Source of the DNA: Bacteroidia bacterium
GTDB taxonomy: Bacteria; Bacteroidota; Bacteroidia; M30B66
Direction: 5' to 3'
DNA length: 51,827 nucleotides
Assembly (NCBI GenBank): GCA_019695235.1
Contig: JAIBAI010000017.1
Span: 1-51,827 of the forward strand
In this document: piece after piece, positions 17,803 to 26,568 of the stretch
Position numbering within the stretch: the stretch's first letter is position 1
Layout: each line of letters opens with the position of its first letter
Notes under the pieces: generated by a model
The model's database searches: none
Told to the model about the DNA's origin: nothing
The model's input: the letters and a program-made list of their open reading frames with translations, nothing else
Translations under genes and position numbers: made by a program

Positions 17803-18492
17803 ATGGCCACAGTTCAGGGAGGTTTATTCCGGTCATCTATAGGGCGGAAATATTTTATGGCCTTATCAGGCTTGTTTTTATGTTTGTTTCTGGTAGTGCA
17901 TCTTGCCGGAAACCTTCAATTGTTTAAAGACGACGGAGGTAAGGCATTTAATATGTACACCTGGTTTATGACCCATAATCCTTTGATTAAGTTCATCTCT
18001 TATGCAAACTATGCAATTATCTTATTGCACGTAATTGATGGCATTTTGCTGAGCAAGCACAACCGCAAGGCACGCCCTGTAAAATATTACAAAGTTGACC
18101 AAAGCAAAAGCAGCACCTGGTCGTCACGTAACATGGGCATCTTAGGCACTATCATTCTTATTTTCCTGGTGATTCACATGCGTTCATTCTGGTTTGAAAT
18201 GCATTTTGGAAATGTACCGGTGCTTGAATACGACAACGATGGGGTGCAGTACAAAGATTTGTTCACTGTTGTAGATGCGGCATTTGGCCAGCTTTGGTAT
18301 GTGCTACTTTATGTAATCAGCATGTTTGCTTTGGCATTTCACTTGTACCACGGCTTTCAAAGTGGCTTCCAGTCACTTGGCATTAATCATCCACGCTACA
18401 ACGCTCTGATAAAAGGAGTTGGCACCTTTGCTTTTGCCATCCTGATTCCGGCATTGTTTGCTGCAATGCCTCTATATTTCTTCCTTAAATAA
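17803..18492 (+). CDS. sdhC: Succinate dehydrogenase/fumarate reductase cytochrome b subunit (b558 family)
   Basis: The 229-residue membrane anchor has five hydrophobic helices and resembles the dihaem b558-type subunit found in Bacteroidota, Bacillus and Wolinella. Candidate haem-ligand histidines are in VVHLAGNL near 32, LLHVIDG near 83, LVIHMRSFW near 125 and FHLYHGFQS near 182. It binds menaquinone and anchors SdhA and SdhB on the inner membrane. ATG 17803 follows a strong promoter at the right distance. sdhA begins 18 bases downstream. A single large membrane subunit replaces the SdhC/SdhD pair of other bacteria. Confidence 0.93.
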   Translation: MATVQGGLFRSSIGRKYFMALSGLFLCLFLVVHLAGNLQLFKDDGGKAFNMYTWFMTHNPLIKFISYANYAIILLHVIDGILLSKHNRKARPVKYYKVDQSKSSTWSSRNMGILGTIILIFLVIHMRSFWFEMHFGNVPVLEYDNDGVQYKDLFTVVDAAFGQLWYVLLYVISMFALAFHLYHGFQSGFQSLGINHPRYNALIKGVGTFAFAILIPALFAAMPLYFFLK

Positions 18493-18510
18493 TCTTTTCA
18501 AGCAATTGTC

Positions 18511-20427
18511 ATGAGTCTGGATTCAAAAATTCCTGAAGGGCCCTTAGCTGAAAAATGGACCCGTTATAAAGCTACCATTCCCTTAGTCAATCCGGCCAAT
18601 AAAAGGCATATTGAAGTGATCGTTGTGGGCTCAGGTCTTGCCGGAGCATCTGCCGCCGCCTCCCTGGCTGAAATGGGCTACAAGGTGAAGGTGTTTTGCT
18701 TTCAGGATAGCCCGCGCCGTGCACACAGCATTGCCGCACAAGGGGGTATTAATGCTGCCAAGAATTACTCGAACGATGGCGACAGCGTTTTCCGTTTGTT
18801 TTATGATACCATCAAAGGTGGTGATTACCGCTCACGTGAAGCGAATGTGCACCGCCTGGCCGAAGTAAGTACAGCCATCATTGACCAATGTGTTGCACAA
18901 GGTGTTCCGTTTGCACGTGAATATGGCGGTTTATTAGACAACCGCTCTTTCGGAGGCGTACAGGTATCACGTACATTTTATGCCCGTGGCCAAACCGGAC
19001 AGCAACTCCTTTTGGGCGCTTACTCAGCGCTGAGCCGCCAGATTGGTAAAAAGCAGGTGCAGATGTATAACCGCCATGAGATGCTCGAGGTGGTTACCAT
19101 TGACGGCAAAGCACGTGGTATCATTGCGCGTGATTTGGTTAGCGGCAAGCTGGAACGCCATTTTGGCCATGCAGTTGTTTTGGCAAGCGGTGGTTATGGA
19201 AACGTTTTCTTCCTTTCAACCAATGCGATGGGCAGCAATGCCACAGCAGCCTGGAAAGCCTATAAAAAGGGAGCCTTCTTTGGCAATCCCTGCTTTACTC
19301 AGATTCACCCTACCTGCATCCCGGTTTCAGGCGACCATCAATCGAAACTAACTTTGATGTCAGAGTCACTGCGTAACGATGGTAGAATTTGGGTGCCAAA
19401 AAAGCAAAACGACCCTCGCAAAGGCGTTGATATTCCTGAAGATGAGCGTGATTACTATCTTGAACGCCGCTATCCTGCCTATGGTAACTTAGTTCCCAGA
19501 GATATTGCCTCAAGAGCAGCCAAAGAAAGATGCGATGCCGGATATGGGGTTGGTGCTTCAAAAATGGCTGTTTATCTTGATTTTAGTGATGCCATTCAAC
19601 GACTTGGCAAAGACGTGATAGCGGCACGGTACGGCAACTTGTTTGAAATGTACGAGAAAATCACCGGAGAAAACCCTTATGAAAGACCCATGCGGATTTA
19701 TCCTGCGGTACACTATACAATGGGCGGCCTTTGGGTTGATTACAATCTGATGACTACCGTAGAAGGCTTGTATGCAACCGGTGAGTGTAATTTCTCTGAC
19801 CATGGCGCCAACCGTTTAGGTGCATCGGCACTAATGCAAGGGCTTGCAGATGGGTATTTTGTATTGCCCATCACTATCGGTGCTTTCTTAAGCAAAGATA
19901 TCCGTACCAAGGCCATTCCAACAGATCATCCGGCATTTGCAGAAGCCGAGCAGGCAGTGCAAAACCAGATTAACCGCCTAATGAATGTGAAAGGTACTGA
20001 AACAGTTGACCATTTTCACAAGCAGCTTGGAAAGGTGATGTGGGAATATTGCGGTATGGGCCGGAATGCCGAAGGACTTAAAAAAGGCCAGGGTATGGTG
20101 CGTGAAATCAGGGAAGCGTTCTGGAAAAATGTTCGTATTCCTGGTACGGCAGACTCGCTAAACCCTGAATTGGAAAAAGCTTTGCGTGTGGCCGACTACC
20201 TTGAGTTGGGTGAGCTAATGATTGCTGATGCACTCAACCGGAATGAAAGCTGTGGAGGCCATTTCAGAGAGGAATACCAGGACGAGGGTGGCGAAGCGCT
20301 TCGCAATGATGACGAATATACTTATGTTGCCGCATGGGAGTTTAAAGGCGACAATCAAGCACCGGAATTGCACAAAGAGAAACTGATTTTTGAGAATGTA
20401 AAACTGGTTCAGAGAAGTTACAAATAA
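18511..20427 (+). CDS. sdhA: Succinate dehydrogenase/fumarate reductase flavoprotein subunit
   Basis: This 638-residue subunit oxidises succinate to fumarate with covalent FAD. The dinucleotide-binding motif [12 protein letters not shown] is at about 35-46, the FAD-linking histidine is in AHSIAAQGG near 72, and the active-site segment [12 protein letters not shown] is near 400, followed by EGLYATGEC and [12 protein letters not shown]. Length and motifs fit the Bacillus/Bacteroidota SdhA group. It is the middle gene of sdhCAB; the iron-sulfur gene follows 31 bases downstream. With menaquinone as likely partner, the direction in the cell may be succinate oxidation, fumarate reduction or both; sequence cannot decide. 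Confidence 0.97.
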   Translation: MSLDSKIPEGPLAEKWTRYKATIPLVNPANKRHIEVIVVGSGLAGASAAASLAEMGYKVKVFCFQDSPRRAHSIAAQGGINAAKNYSNDGDSVFRLFYDTIKGGDYRSREANVHRLAEVSTAIIDQCVAQGVPFAREYGGLLDNRSFGGVQVSRTFYARGQTGQQLLLGAYSALSRQIGKKQVQMYNRHEMLEVVTIDGKARGIIARDLVSGKLERHFGHAVVLASGGYGNVFFLSTNAMGSNATAAWKAYKKGAFFGNPCFTQIHPTCIPVSGDHQSKLTLMSESLRNDGRIWVPKKQNDPRKGVDIPEDERDYYLERRYPAYGNLVPRDIASRAAKERCDAGYGVGASKMAVYLDFSDAIQRLGKDVIAARYGNLFEMYEKITGENPYERPMRIYPAVHYTMGGLWVDYNLMTTVEGLYATGECNFSDHGANRLGASALMQGLADGYFVLPITIGAFLSKDIRTKAIPTDHPAFAEAEQAVQNQINRLMNVKGTETVDHFHKQLGKVMWEYCGMGRNAEGLKKGQGMVREIREAFWKNVRIPGTADSLNPELEKALRVADYLELGELMIADALNRNESCGGHFREEYQDEGGEALRNDDEYTYVAAWEFKGDNQAPELHKEKLIFENVKLVQRSYK

Positions 20428-20458
20428 AAAAGCTGCGCACCAACACAAAAGAAACGTT

Positions 20459-21202
20459 ATGAAAATCAACCTGAAAGTATGGCGCCAGGCCAACACACAA
20501 AGTAAAGGAGACTTCAAAGATTACACCGTAAACGAGGTATCTGAGGATATGTCGTTTCTTGAAATGTTTGACGTGCTCAACGAAGAACTGGTAAGAAAGG
20601 GTGAAGAGCCTGTTGCATTTGACCACGACTGTCGCGAAGGAATCTGTGGAATGTGCTCTATGTATATCAACGGACGTGCCCACGGCCCCGAACAAGGTAC
20701 TACCACCTGTCAGTTGCACATGCGTCACTTCAAAGACGGCGAAACTGTTGTAGTTGAGCCTTGGCGTGCACAAGCTTTCCCGGTTCTTAAAGACCTGGTG
20801 GTTGACCGTTCGGCATTCGACCGGATTATCCAGTCGGGTGGATTTATCTCGGTAAATACTGGTAATGCCGTAGATGCCAATTCACTACCAGTGCCTAAAC
20901 ACAATGCTGAATTGTCTTTTGATGCCGCTGCTTGTATCGGCTGTGGTGCCTGTGTTGCTGCGTGCAAGAATGCATCAGCGATGTTATTTGTTTCAGCCAA
21001 GGTTTCACAACTTGCTTTACTCCCTCAGGGGCAGCCTGAACGCTATAACAGGGTACAGGCAATGGTACATCAGATGGACCTTGAAGGTTTTGGCAATTGT
21101 ACCAATACAGGTGCGTGCGAAGCTGAATGTCCGAAAGAAATTTCAATCTCAAATATTGCCCGCATGAACCGTGATTTCATGGTGGCCAAAATAGCTGAGT
21201 AA
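20459..21202 (+). CDS. sdhB: Succinate dehydrogenase/fumarate reductase iron-sulfur subunit
   Basis: The 247-residue subunit moves electrons from FAD to quinone through three clusters. The [2Fe-2S] ligands are in CREGICGMC near 59 and the later Cys in TTTCQLH near 81; the [4Fe-4S] motif [11 protein letters not shown] is near 158; the [3Fe-4S] motif [12 protein letters not shown] is near 219. This is the last gene of sdhCAB. It converges on the phosphoribosyltransferase gene ten bases away. No strong terminator is visible in the gap. Confidence 0.97.
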   Translation: MKINLKVWRQANTQSKGDFKDYTVNEVSEDMSFLEMFDVLNEELVRKGEEPVAFDHDCREGICGMCSMYINGRAHGPEQGTTTCQLHMRHFKDGETVVVEPWRAQAFPVLKDLVVDRSAFDRIIQSGGFISVNTGNAVDANSLPVPKHNAELSFDAAACIGCGACVAACKNASAMLFVSAKVSQLALLPQGQPERYNRVQAMVHQMDLEGFGNCTNTGACEAECPKEISISNIARMNRDFMVAKIAE

Positions 21203-21212
21203 GCTGCTGATA

Positions 21213-21707
21213 CTAAACAAGACAAGCCTCAAGGCCTTTGTCGCTCATTTCAACCACCACATGGTCTTCAAGGGTGGTAGAAAGCGACAAGCCGATATAA
21301 TCTGAACGCACCGGAAAGCTGTTGTGCCGGCGATCTACCAACACGCAGGTTTGCACTGATTTTACCGGATACTGCAAAAAGTGCCGGATGGTGTACATCA
21401 TGGTTTTGCCTGAATTTTGTACATCATCAACCAGTATAAGCGTAGCACCATCAAATAGTTCAACCGGCACGTCAGTCTGCGGCATGCTCATTAATGGGTT
21501 GCTTTTATCTATCTTAACGCGGTAGGCACGAAAGGTTTTTCCCGCGTATGTTTCCAGATGCCTGGTGATTATTTCTGCCAAATGAAAACCTGTACTCTCA
21601 ATACCAACTATAATCAGCTCCCCTTCTGTGCGTTCAAGCATTTCAAGAGCCATCCGCTCTAACTTCCGATGAATATCAATTGGCTGTAAAATGCTTTTGC
21701 GGGTCAT
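21213..21707 (-). CDS. PyrR-like phosphoribosyltransferase
   Basis: A 164-residue type I phosphoribosyltransferase. The PRPP-binding loop is LILVDDVQNSGKTMMY near 90-105, preceded by VGIESTGFHLAEII near 33 and followed by CVLVDRRHNSFPV near 122, as in the PyrR/uracil phosphoribosyltransferase group. PyrR of Gram-positive bacteria attenuates pyrimidine operons; here there are no pyrimidine genes around, so it may act only as an enzyme or in nucleobase salvage. The C-terminal DHVVVEMSDKGLEA segment is normal. It is monocistronic. Confidence 0.85.
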   Translation of the reverse strand: MTRKSILQPIDIHRKLERMALEMLERTEGELIIVGIESTGFHLAEIITRHLETYAGKTFRAYRVKIDKSNPLMSMPQTDVPVELFDGATLILVDDVQNSGKTMMYTIRHFLQYPVKSVQTCVLVDRRHNSFPVRSDYIGLSLSTTLEDHVVVEMSDKGLEACLV

Positions 21708-21767
21708 GAATTAATTTTAGGCCAAAATATCAAAAACCACACAAACAAGGCAAATTCTTCAGTGATT

Positions 21768-21798
21768 TTGTGAAATTGAACCGCAATGCCTACTTTTG
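21768..21798 (+). promoter_or_regulatory. Promoter upstream of the Rnk-like gene
   Basis: TTG (21768-21770), 20 bases, TACTTTTG (21791-21798). The nearest annotated gene starts at 21972, leaving a leader of roughly 165 bases that contains a 38-codon reading frame. Confidence 0.78.
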
Positions 21799-21812
21799 TC
21801 AATATTGGTAAC

Positions 21813-21929
21813 ATGGTTATTCAGCAATTAAAAATACCGGTACAAAGTGGCTTTTATGCTTTCTTCAACAGGCACGCCAATGCACGTATTAAGTGCCAAA
21901 GGTTTGCCTTGTCTGGTGCCGGGGTTTAA
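21813..21929 (+). CDS. Possible 38-residue small protein (or leader peptide)
   Basis: An ATG 14 bases after a near-consensus promoter opens a 38-codon frame ending in TAA (begins MVIQQLKIPV, ends LSGAGV). The peptide is basic and partly hydrophobic, with one Cys. I recognise no family. It may be a real small protein, an upstream leader frame for the Rnk-like gene 42 bases on, or chance. The distance from the promoter is typical for a first gene in this genome, which is the main support. Confidence 0.3.
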   Translation: MVIQQLKIPVQSGFYAFFNRHANARIKCQRFALSGAGV

Positions 21930-21971
21930 TACCGATAAAATTCTCATACATCTTAAAACATTCAATCTAAA

Positions 21972-22382
21972 ATGAGCAAGTTGATCATTAGCAGACTAGA
22001 TTCTGCACGGATTAAGAAATGCATCAATGATGCGAAGTCGAACAAGACCATTAGCCTCGCTGAAGCCGAAAAGCTAATGGTAGAGCTAAACAACGCAAAA
22101 ATCGTGGAACCGAAAGATGTACCTTCGGATGTGGTTACCATGAACTCAATTGTAAAATTGAGCTTTGCCAACAATAATAAGCAGATTCAATTCCAGATTG
22201 TCTACCCTGATCAGGCTCAATTGAAAGAAAATAAAATCTCTATCTTCTCACCCATCGCAACTGCTTTGATTGGGTACAAGAAAAACGACGAAGTTGAATG
22301 GATTGTACCAGGCGGACTTACAAAAATTAAAATCGAAGAAATTATTTATCAGCCAGAGGCGGCAGGAGATTTTAATCTTTAG
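21972..22382 (+). CDS. GreA/GreB C-terminal-domain protein (Rnk-like)
   Basis: The 136-residue protein has a short helical N-terminus (about 1-50) and a C-terminal FKBP-like domain typical of GreA/GreB and Rnk (VVTMNSIVKLSF near 55, TALIGYKKNDEVEW near 96). It lacks the long coiled-coil hairpin of real Gre factors, so it should bind RNA polymerase without stimulating cleavage, as for Rnk. Rnk in Escherichia coli was named for effects on nucleoside diphosphate kinase. The preQ-pathway gene queD follows 21 bases after the stop codon, suggesting cotranscription. Confidence 0.82.
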   Translation: MSKLIISRLDSARIKKCINDAKSNKTISLAEAEKLMVELNNAKIVEPKDVPSDVVTMNSIVKLSFANNNKQIQFQIVYPDQAQLKENKISIFSPIATALIGYKKNDEVEWIVPGGLTKIKIEEIIYQPEAAGDFNL

Positions 22383-22403
22383 CATCTCTTGAATGCAAAA
22401 CCA

Positions 22404-22850
22404 ATGGGGCGAATCAGAGTTACCAAAGAATTCAGATTTGAAATGGCGCATGCACTATACGGCTATGATGGCCCGTGCAAAAATATTCATGGCCATTCGT
22501 ATATGCTTTCTATCACTGTTATTGGAGAAACAATCAATAAGCCACAGCATCCTAAAAACGGGATGGTGCTCGACTTCTCTGAATTGAAAAAAGTAGTTCA
22601 GGGCGAAATAATAGCAAAACTCGACCATGCCCTGGTGTTAAATGCCGACAGTCCGCACAAAGACTTTGCGCACGACAGCAAGCTTTTTGAAAAGATTGTT
22701 TTGGTGAATTACCAGCCTACCTGCGAGAACCTCTTGCTTGATTTTGTTGAGCGTATTGAACCGAATCTTCCGGCGCATATCACACTCCACCACCTATGCT
22801 TACGCGAAACTGCCACCTCGTATGCAGAATGGTACGCAGAAGATAATTAG
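22404..22850 (+). CDS. queD: 6-carboxytetrahydropterin synthase (QueD/PTPS family)
   Basis: The 148-residue enzyme converts dihydroneopterin triphosphate to 6-carboxytetrahydropterin on the way to queuosine, or acts as a 6-pyruvoyl-tetrahydropterin synthase homologue. The zinc histidines are in FEMAHALY (residue 15 or so) and IHGHSYM near 33-35; the catalytic Cys lies four residues before the HGH motif (GPCKNIHGH). The LDHALVLN His-Asp pair is near 73 and the pterin-binding Glu is in LRETATSY near 137. ATG 22404 is chosen over a TTG at 22389. Other queuosine genes are not in the window. Confidence 0.9.
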   Translation: MGRIRVTKEFRFEMAHALYGYDGPCKNIHGHSYMLSITVIGETINKPQHPKNGMVLDFSELKKVVQGEIIAKLDHALVLNADSPHKDFAHDSKLFEKIVLVNYQPTCENLLLDFVERIEPNLPAHITLHHLCLRETATSYAEWYAEDN

Positions 22851-22864
22851 CAAAAAGCCCCTGA

Positions 22865-24709
22865 TTAAACGTTCACTAATTCAACCTGTACCTGAGATTC
22901 CCAGGTGGTGCAGTAATTGCTTACGGTACGTTTGAAGGCATCCAGTTCTTCACGCATCTTTGCTTTGAACTCCTCGGTTTCATGTGTCATCTTGGGGAGC
23001 AATTGCTTATAGTATTCAACCCCCTCAAGCAGGTTGTTCTTGAAATTGGCAAACATCTTCGCCTGCTTAGCACCGGGGAAGTGGATGTTCTTCTTTAGTT
23101 CCTTTTTCAAATAATTACTGTACAACTTCAACTCATTTACAAATGTGTGTGAACGGTACATGGATTTGAGCAAATTCATCCTGCCATAAATATGGTTTAC
23201 CATCTCCTCTAATGTGCTGATGCGATTAAAATAAGCGAGATTCGGACCAGGGCAGATGGTAACTGCATCGAGCTTATGATCTACCGGCAAACCGTTCTTG
23301 AGTATTGGCGTAGTTGAAAGCCCGTCGCAAAGACAGTCTTTTGAAGTAACCTCATGATATTGTTTGTTATACTCATCTTCTGTGATGCTAAACTGTAACT
23401 TAGCATCTAAAAGTGCTTTTAGCTTCAGGTGTTGGTATTGCCTTGAAGCTGTGCAAATAGGCTTCTCGGTAAATTCAGTATTGAACTCAAGTAATTTTTT
23501 GTAACAAGGGCTGCCCGGACGCCCCTTAGCGAGTCTGGCCTTTCTTTGTACTTCACCTGAACTATGCCTGAAATTATTAAAGGGTACGCCCAGCGGCGAA
23601 GCTTCACTTAAAAAATAGTCATCAGGTGCTGCATTTGCCAATTGATGAAGCGTCGTGTTATCTACATTGGTAGCTTCCGGCACTAATAAAAACGGACTCC
23701 CCCACCCTGTTGCATCCATGCCATAAAACTCACGGAGAAATACGTCTTCATTTCGGGTGCCAATGCCGCCCTGAACGGTAACTTTCACTGGTACTGAGGC
23801 CGACAGCATTGGTAGCCCTTTCTCTTCAAGTGCTTTGTTACACATGCCTAATAACTCAGCATGCAACTCATTGCGTTTTTCTTTGAACTCCTCTAAAATA
23901 GGCCCCAACAGATACCCTTCGGTCGGGAAGGCATGCCCGCCACAGTTCAAACCCGACTCTATGCGAAATTCCGAAACCCAGATACCTTTCTTGGCAAAGA
24001 ACTTACCCTGCACAAGTGCCGAACGATAATCACTTACCTTTAAAATAATCTTCTTCTGAATATGCCCGTTTTCATCAGCGTAGAAGTCTTTAAAATGCTC
24101 AACATAGGCAAACAAGCGTGGATTAAAACCAGCAGAAAAAACAATTGACGAATTCAGTTTACTATGGGCATAGCCTCTTAATGCTGAGAGGGCATCTGAA
24201 TATTCCGCCGGAAGCGGGTCGCCGTTTTTATCATAATTCAGGTTATCAACCTTCGACATGATATTCACATCAATTGAGCCTGGTTTTATCAAAGTACGTA
24301 ATTGCTCCTGAAGCGCAATTTTATTAGCACCCTCTGCCTTGAGCATAGCATGGTATAGTACTTGTTCTGAAGAATTTGCCGGAAGCATCCGGAAGTATTT
24401 ATCAAGCTCTGAATTTTGCTCAAAATCTTCTTGTTGCAAATGCTCTAATTGCCTTGCAATCATGAACTGTACCAAATCAAGATAGGCACTGATGCGTTTA
24501 GCCCTATAATCAATATCATCAACCGGAATTTCCTGGTAATCAATACCCAACTCGTTGCAATAATGTGCACGCATTTGTTCAAGCAAATTCACCTGCATAA
24601 TTGATATAACCGATGAAATCCCAAAACGTGCAACTTTTACCGGTGTGTCAACAGTAAAGCCTAAACCCATTACCGGTATATGAAAAGTATGTACTGAAAT
24701 TGTACCCAT
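22865..24709 (-). CDS. Large conserved protein of unknown function, possibly FMN TIM-barrel-like
   Basis: A 614-residue soluble protein with no signal peptide. I do not recognise a characterised family. The N-terminus (HIPVMGLGFTVDTPVKVARFG) and a central element (VKVTVQGGIGTRNEDVF near 310, then ATGWGSPFLLVPEAT near 337) resemble the phosphate-binding half of FMN-dependent TIM barrels such as nitronate monooxygenase or PfaD. Four Cys-containing segments follow (GSPCYKK, PICTASRQ, KDCLCDGL, ICPGPNLAY), then a helical tail. Those cysteines could bind metal, but the spacing fits no standard motif. ATG 24709 is used because a promoter box lies at 24762-24769; ATG 24751 is a realistic alternative. 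It converges on queD. Confidence 0.75.
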   Translation of the reverse strand: MGTISVHTFHIPVMGLGFTVDTPVKVARFGISSVISIMQVNLLEQMRAHYCNELGIDYQEIPVDDIDYRAKRISAYLDLVQFMIARQLEHLQQEDFEQNSELDKYFRMLPANSSEQVLYHAMLKAEGANKIALQEQLRTLIKPGSIDVNIMSKVDNLNYDKNGDPLPAEYSDALSALRGYAHSKLNSSIVFSAGFNPRLFAYVEHFKDFYADENGHIQKKIILKVSDYRSALVQGKFFAKKGIWVSEFRIESGLNCGGHAFPTEGYLLGPILEEFKEKRNELHAELLGMCNKALEEKGLPMLSASVPVKVTVQGGIGTRNEDVFLREFYGMDATGWGSPFLLVPEATNVDNTTLHQLANAAPDDYFLSEASPLGVPFNNFRHSSGEVQRKARLAKGRPGSPCYKKLLEFNTEFTEKPICTASRQYQHLKLKALLDAKLQFSITEDEYNKQYHEVTSKDCLCDGLSTTPILKNGLPVDHKLDAVTICPGPNLAYFNRISTLEEMVNHIYGRMNLLKSMYRSHTFVNELKLYSNYLKKELKKNIHFPGAKQAKMFANFKNNLLEGVEYYKQLLPKMTHETEEFKAKMREELDAFKRTVSNYCTTWESQVQVELVNV

Positions 24710-24761
24710 TCTAATTAAAATTAAGGTACCAGCAGAATACATGACACCCATATTACGCTTG

Positions 24762-24769
24762 CAAAAGTA
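24762..24769 (-). promoter_or_regulatory. -7 box for the 614-residue protein gene
   Basis: TACTTTTG on the minus strand. A TTG lies 15 bases upstream, slightly short of the usual spacing. It sits 52 bases before ATG 24709 and ten bases before ATG 24751, and it rules out starts further upstream. Confidence 0.6.
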
Positions 24770-24842
24770 CCACTTTGAAACGTACAAAAAAATGACTCCC
24801 CTCATGTTTCTTCCTTCGGTCAATTAATACTGCTATCATTTT

Positions 24843-24850
24843 TAATTTTG
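24843..24850 (+). promoter_or_regulatory. -7 box for the exported protein gene at 24855
   Basis: TAATTTTG four bases before the GTG at 24855; no TTG at -33. If used, the transcript would begin at or just after the GTG, so either the message is leaderless or translation starts at a later codon. Confidence 0.4.
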
Positions 24851-24854
24851 CAGG

Positions 24855-25541
24855 GTGCGTAGCTGGCCTTTTTTCTTATTGCTAATAACAATCCTGCTTA
24901 AGTCATTCGGGCTAAAAGGACAGGATCAGATTTTTCTTCGGCATAACAATGAAGTAGTGTATTGTTTTATCATCCATGCCAATGACAGCCTGATTGTATT
25001 CAGGTCTGCTGAACCTGCTGACACTACCACTTACGAAATACAATTTACTGACACTTACGGATTTCTCCTGGAGAAACCAGCTGAAATGACAAAAGGTGCG
25101 AAAACGGCTGGCATGCAAATGCGGCTCTATCACCCCGATAAAAAACGTAATCATACTTACAGAGAGAACAGCCATTTTATCTTTAGCTTACTTAACGACT
25201 CTCTCAGGTATCCCCGGCAGGGCAAAATTACCCGTATAAGTCATGATTCAATTGAAGTAGAAACAAGCGTGCGCCATAAAAAAGACCGTTTAATGTTCGC
25301 CCTTAACGATTTTGAAGAATTTGGCTATACCACAGTCTTTACGGAGATACTTTCGTTGATTGTCTTCCCTTTTCCATGGGATAAAAATCCGGGGGACTTC
25401 TTCTACCGCCACATGCCCCCGGCCAAAGGATGGCAACTTCAGGTGTTGTCAGACAGTCCACGGAAAATTAAAAAAAGGGTTAAATGGAAACGTATTCGTC
25501 CCGGGGGAGCCGTTAAGCGCCGCATTCAGGGGAATAATTAA
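24855..25541 (+). CDS. Exported protein of unknown function
   Basis: The 228-residue product starts with a strong hydrophobic signal (about residues 4-22, cleavage near KGQ) and continues as a polar, beta-rich protein with a very basic C-terminus (KIKKRVKWKRIRPGG). I recognise no domain. A GTG start is assumed because no ATG is available before the signal region; TTG codons slightly downstream could also serve. It lies divergent from the 614-residue protein gene and upstream of the CarH-like gene but with its own context. Secreted small unknowns of this type are common in Bacteroidota. Confidence 0.65.
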   Translation: MRSWPFFLLLITILLKSFGLKGQDQIFLRHNNEVVYCFIIHANDSLIVFRSAEPADTTTYEIQFTDTYGFLLEKPAEMTKGAKTAGMQMRLYHPDKKRNHTYRENSHFIFSLLNDSLRYPRQGKITRISHDSIEVETSVRHKKDRLMFALNDFEEFGYTTVFTEILSLIVFPFPWDKNPGDFFYRHMPPAKGWQLQVLSDSPRKIKKRVKWKRIRPGGAVKRRIQGNN

Positions 25542-25587
25542 ACAAATCAGCCCCCGCTTCTGAACATTTCTGGCACTAAAGGTTTAA

Positions 25588-25595
25588 TATATTTG
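25588..25595 (+). promoter_or_regulatory. -7 box of the carH-like/idi operon
   Basis: TATATTTG 19 bases before the TTG start of the MerR-type gene. No TTG at the -33 position, which fits a promoter that needs or is subject to regulation. Confidence 0.6.
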
Positions 25596-25614
25596 CAGTT
25601 AATAAATTACACCG

Positions 25615-26538
25615 TTGAATAAGATTAAATTGGTCTTTACAATCGGAGACCTGGAAAATCTCACAGGAATAAGTACGCATACCATCAGGATATGGGAAAA
25701 ACGCTACAAGTTATTATGTCCGGAAAGAACAGATACCAATCTGCGGAGATATACCAGCAATGACTTACGGAAACTTCTCAATATCGCCACCCTTCAAAAG
25801 CATGGTGAGCGTATTTCACGCCTGGCCTTACTGAGTACTCACGAACTTGAGTGCCAAATCAATGATTTAACTCAACACGACGACGCCCTATCACCCAGCC
25901 TTAACGGTTTAAAAGTCGCAATGCTTGAGTTCGATAAAACCAAACTCGAACAGATATACCAACAACTCTCTACCCAATTTACTTTCAGAGAATTGTTTCA
26001 AAATATTCTTGTTCCCTTGCTTATAGAAATTGGCCGACTTTGGCAAACAGGGAACCTATGCCCGGCACATGAACATTTCATTTCGAATTTTATTCGCAAG
26101 AAAATTTATGTCCAGATTGACAAAATACCCGAAAACAATCATGTCGCTGAAGATGAATTTACCCGGGTAGTGTTTCTGCCACCCAACGAAATGCATGAAT
26201 TGGGCGCACTCTATCTCTATTACCGGCTTTTATCTGTCGGCCTGCATGCCATATACTTGGGTCAAAGTATCGAAACAACTGATTTACAAGCTATACGTGA
26301 TTCAATCAGTGGCCGGATAATGTACATCAGCTGGTGGACGGTTTATCCGGAAAAGGCAGGTGTTGCCGAGTTTTTTTCTGATTTTAAAAATAAACTCCTC
26401 AAACCGGAAGACCAGCTTTGGGTCACAGGTCATCATTTTAACTTATCATCTCCACCGGCCCCGGATACAAATATTTTTGTTTTCAAGAATCCTGCAGATT
26501 TGTTTCACAAGTTGTTTCCAGAGAACAGCAAAGTATAA
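25615..26538 (+). CDS. MerR-family regulator with cobalamin-binding domain (CarH-like)
   Basis: A 307-residue regulator: MerR helix-turn-helix (about 6-75, TIGDLENLTGISTHTIRIWEKR), a four-helix B12-binding cap (about 95-170) and a Rossmann-type B12 domain (about 183-300). Both signatures of CarH-type photoreceptors are present: W143-x9-E153-H154 in the cap, and E192-x-H194-xx-G197 for the lower cobalt ligand. In CarH, adenosylcobalamin gives a DNA-bound tetramer in the dark and light disrupts it, inducing carotenoid genes. The residue after Trp, which is the light-state His ligand in Thermus CarH, is Gln here. TTG 25615 is the only start after an in-frame stop at 25603. idi follows 30 bases downstream, consistent with isoprenoid/carotenoid control. 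Confidence 0.88.
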   Translation: MNKIKLVFTIGDLENLTGISTHTIRIWEKRYKLLCPERTDTNLRRYTSNDLRKLLNIATLQKHGERISRLALLSTHELECQINDLTQHDDALSPSLNGLKVAMLEFDKTKLEQIYQQLSTQFTFRELFQNILVPLLIEIGRLWQTGNLCPAHEHFISNFIRKKIYVQIDKIPENNHVAEDEFTRVVFLPPNEMHELGALYLYYRLLSVGLHAIYLGQSIETTDLQAIRDSISGRIMYISWWTVYPEKAGVAEFFSDFKNKLLKPEDQLWVTGHHFNLSSPPAPDTNIFVFKNPADLFHKLFPENSKV

Positions 26539-26568
26539 GCAGAAAATGTCTGGTAAAATTCACATCAA

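Noticed and set aside
20342-20773. Minus-strand frame of 143 codons
   Set aside because: It covers the end of sdhA and the [2Fe-2S] region of sdhB on the other strand, both certain.
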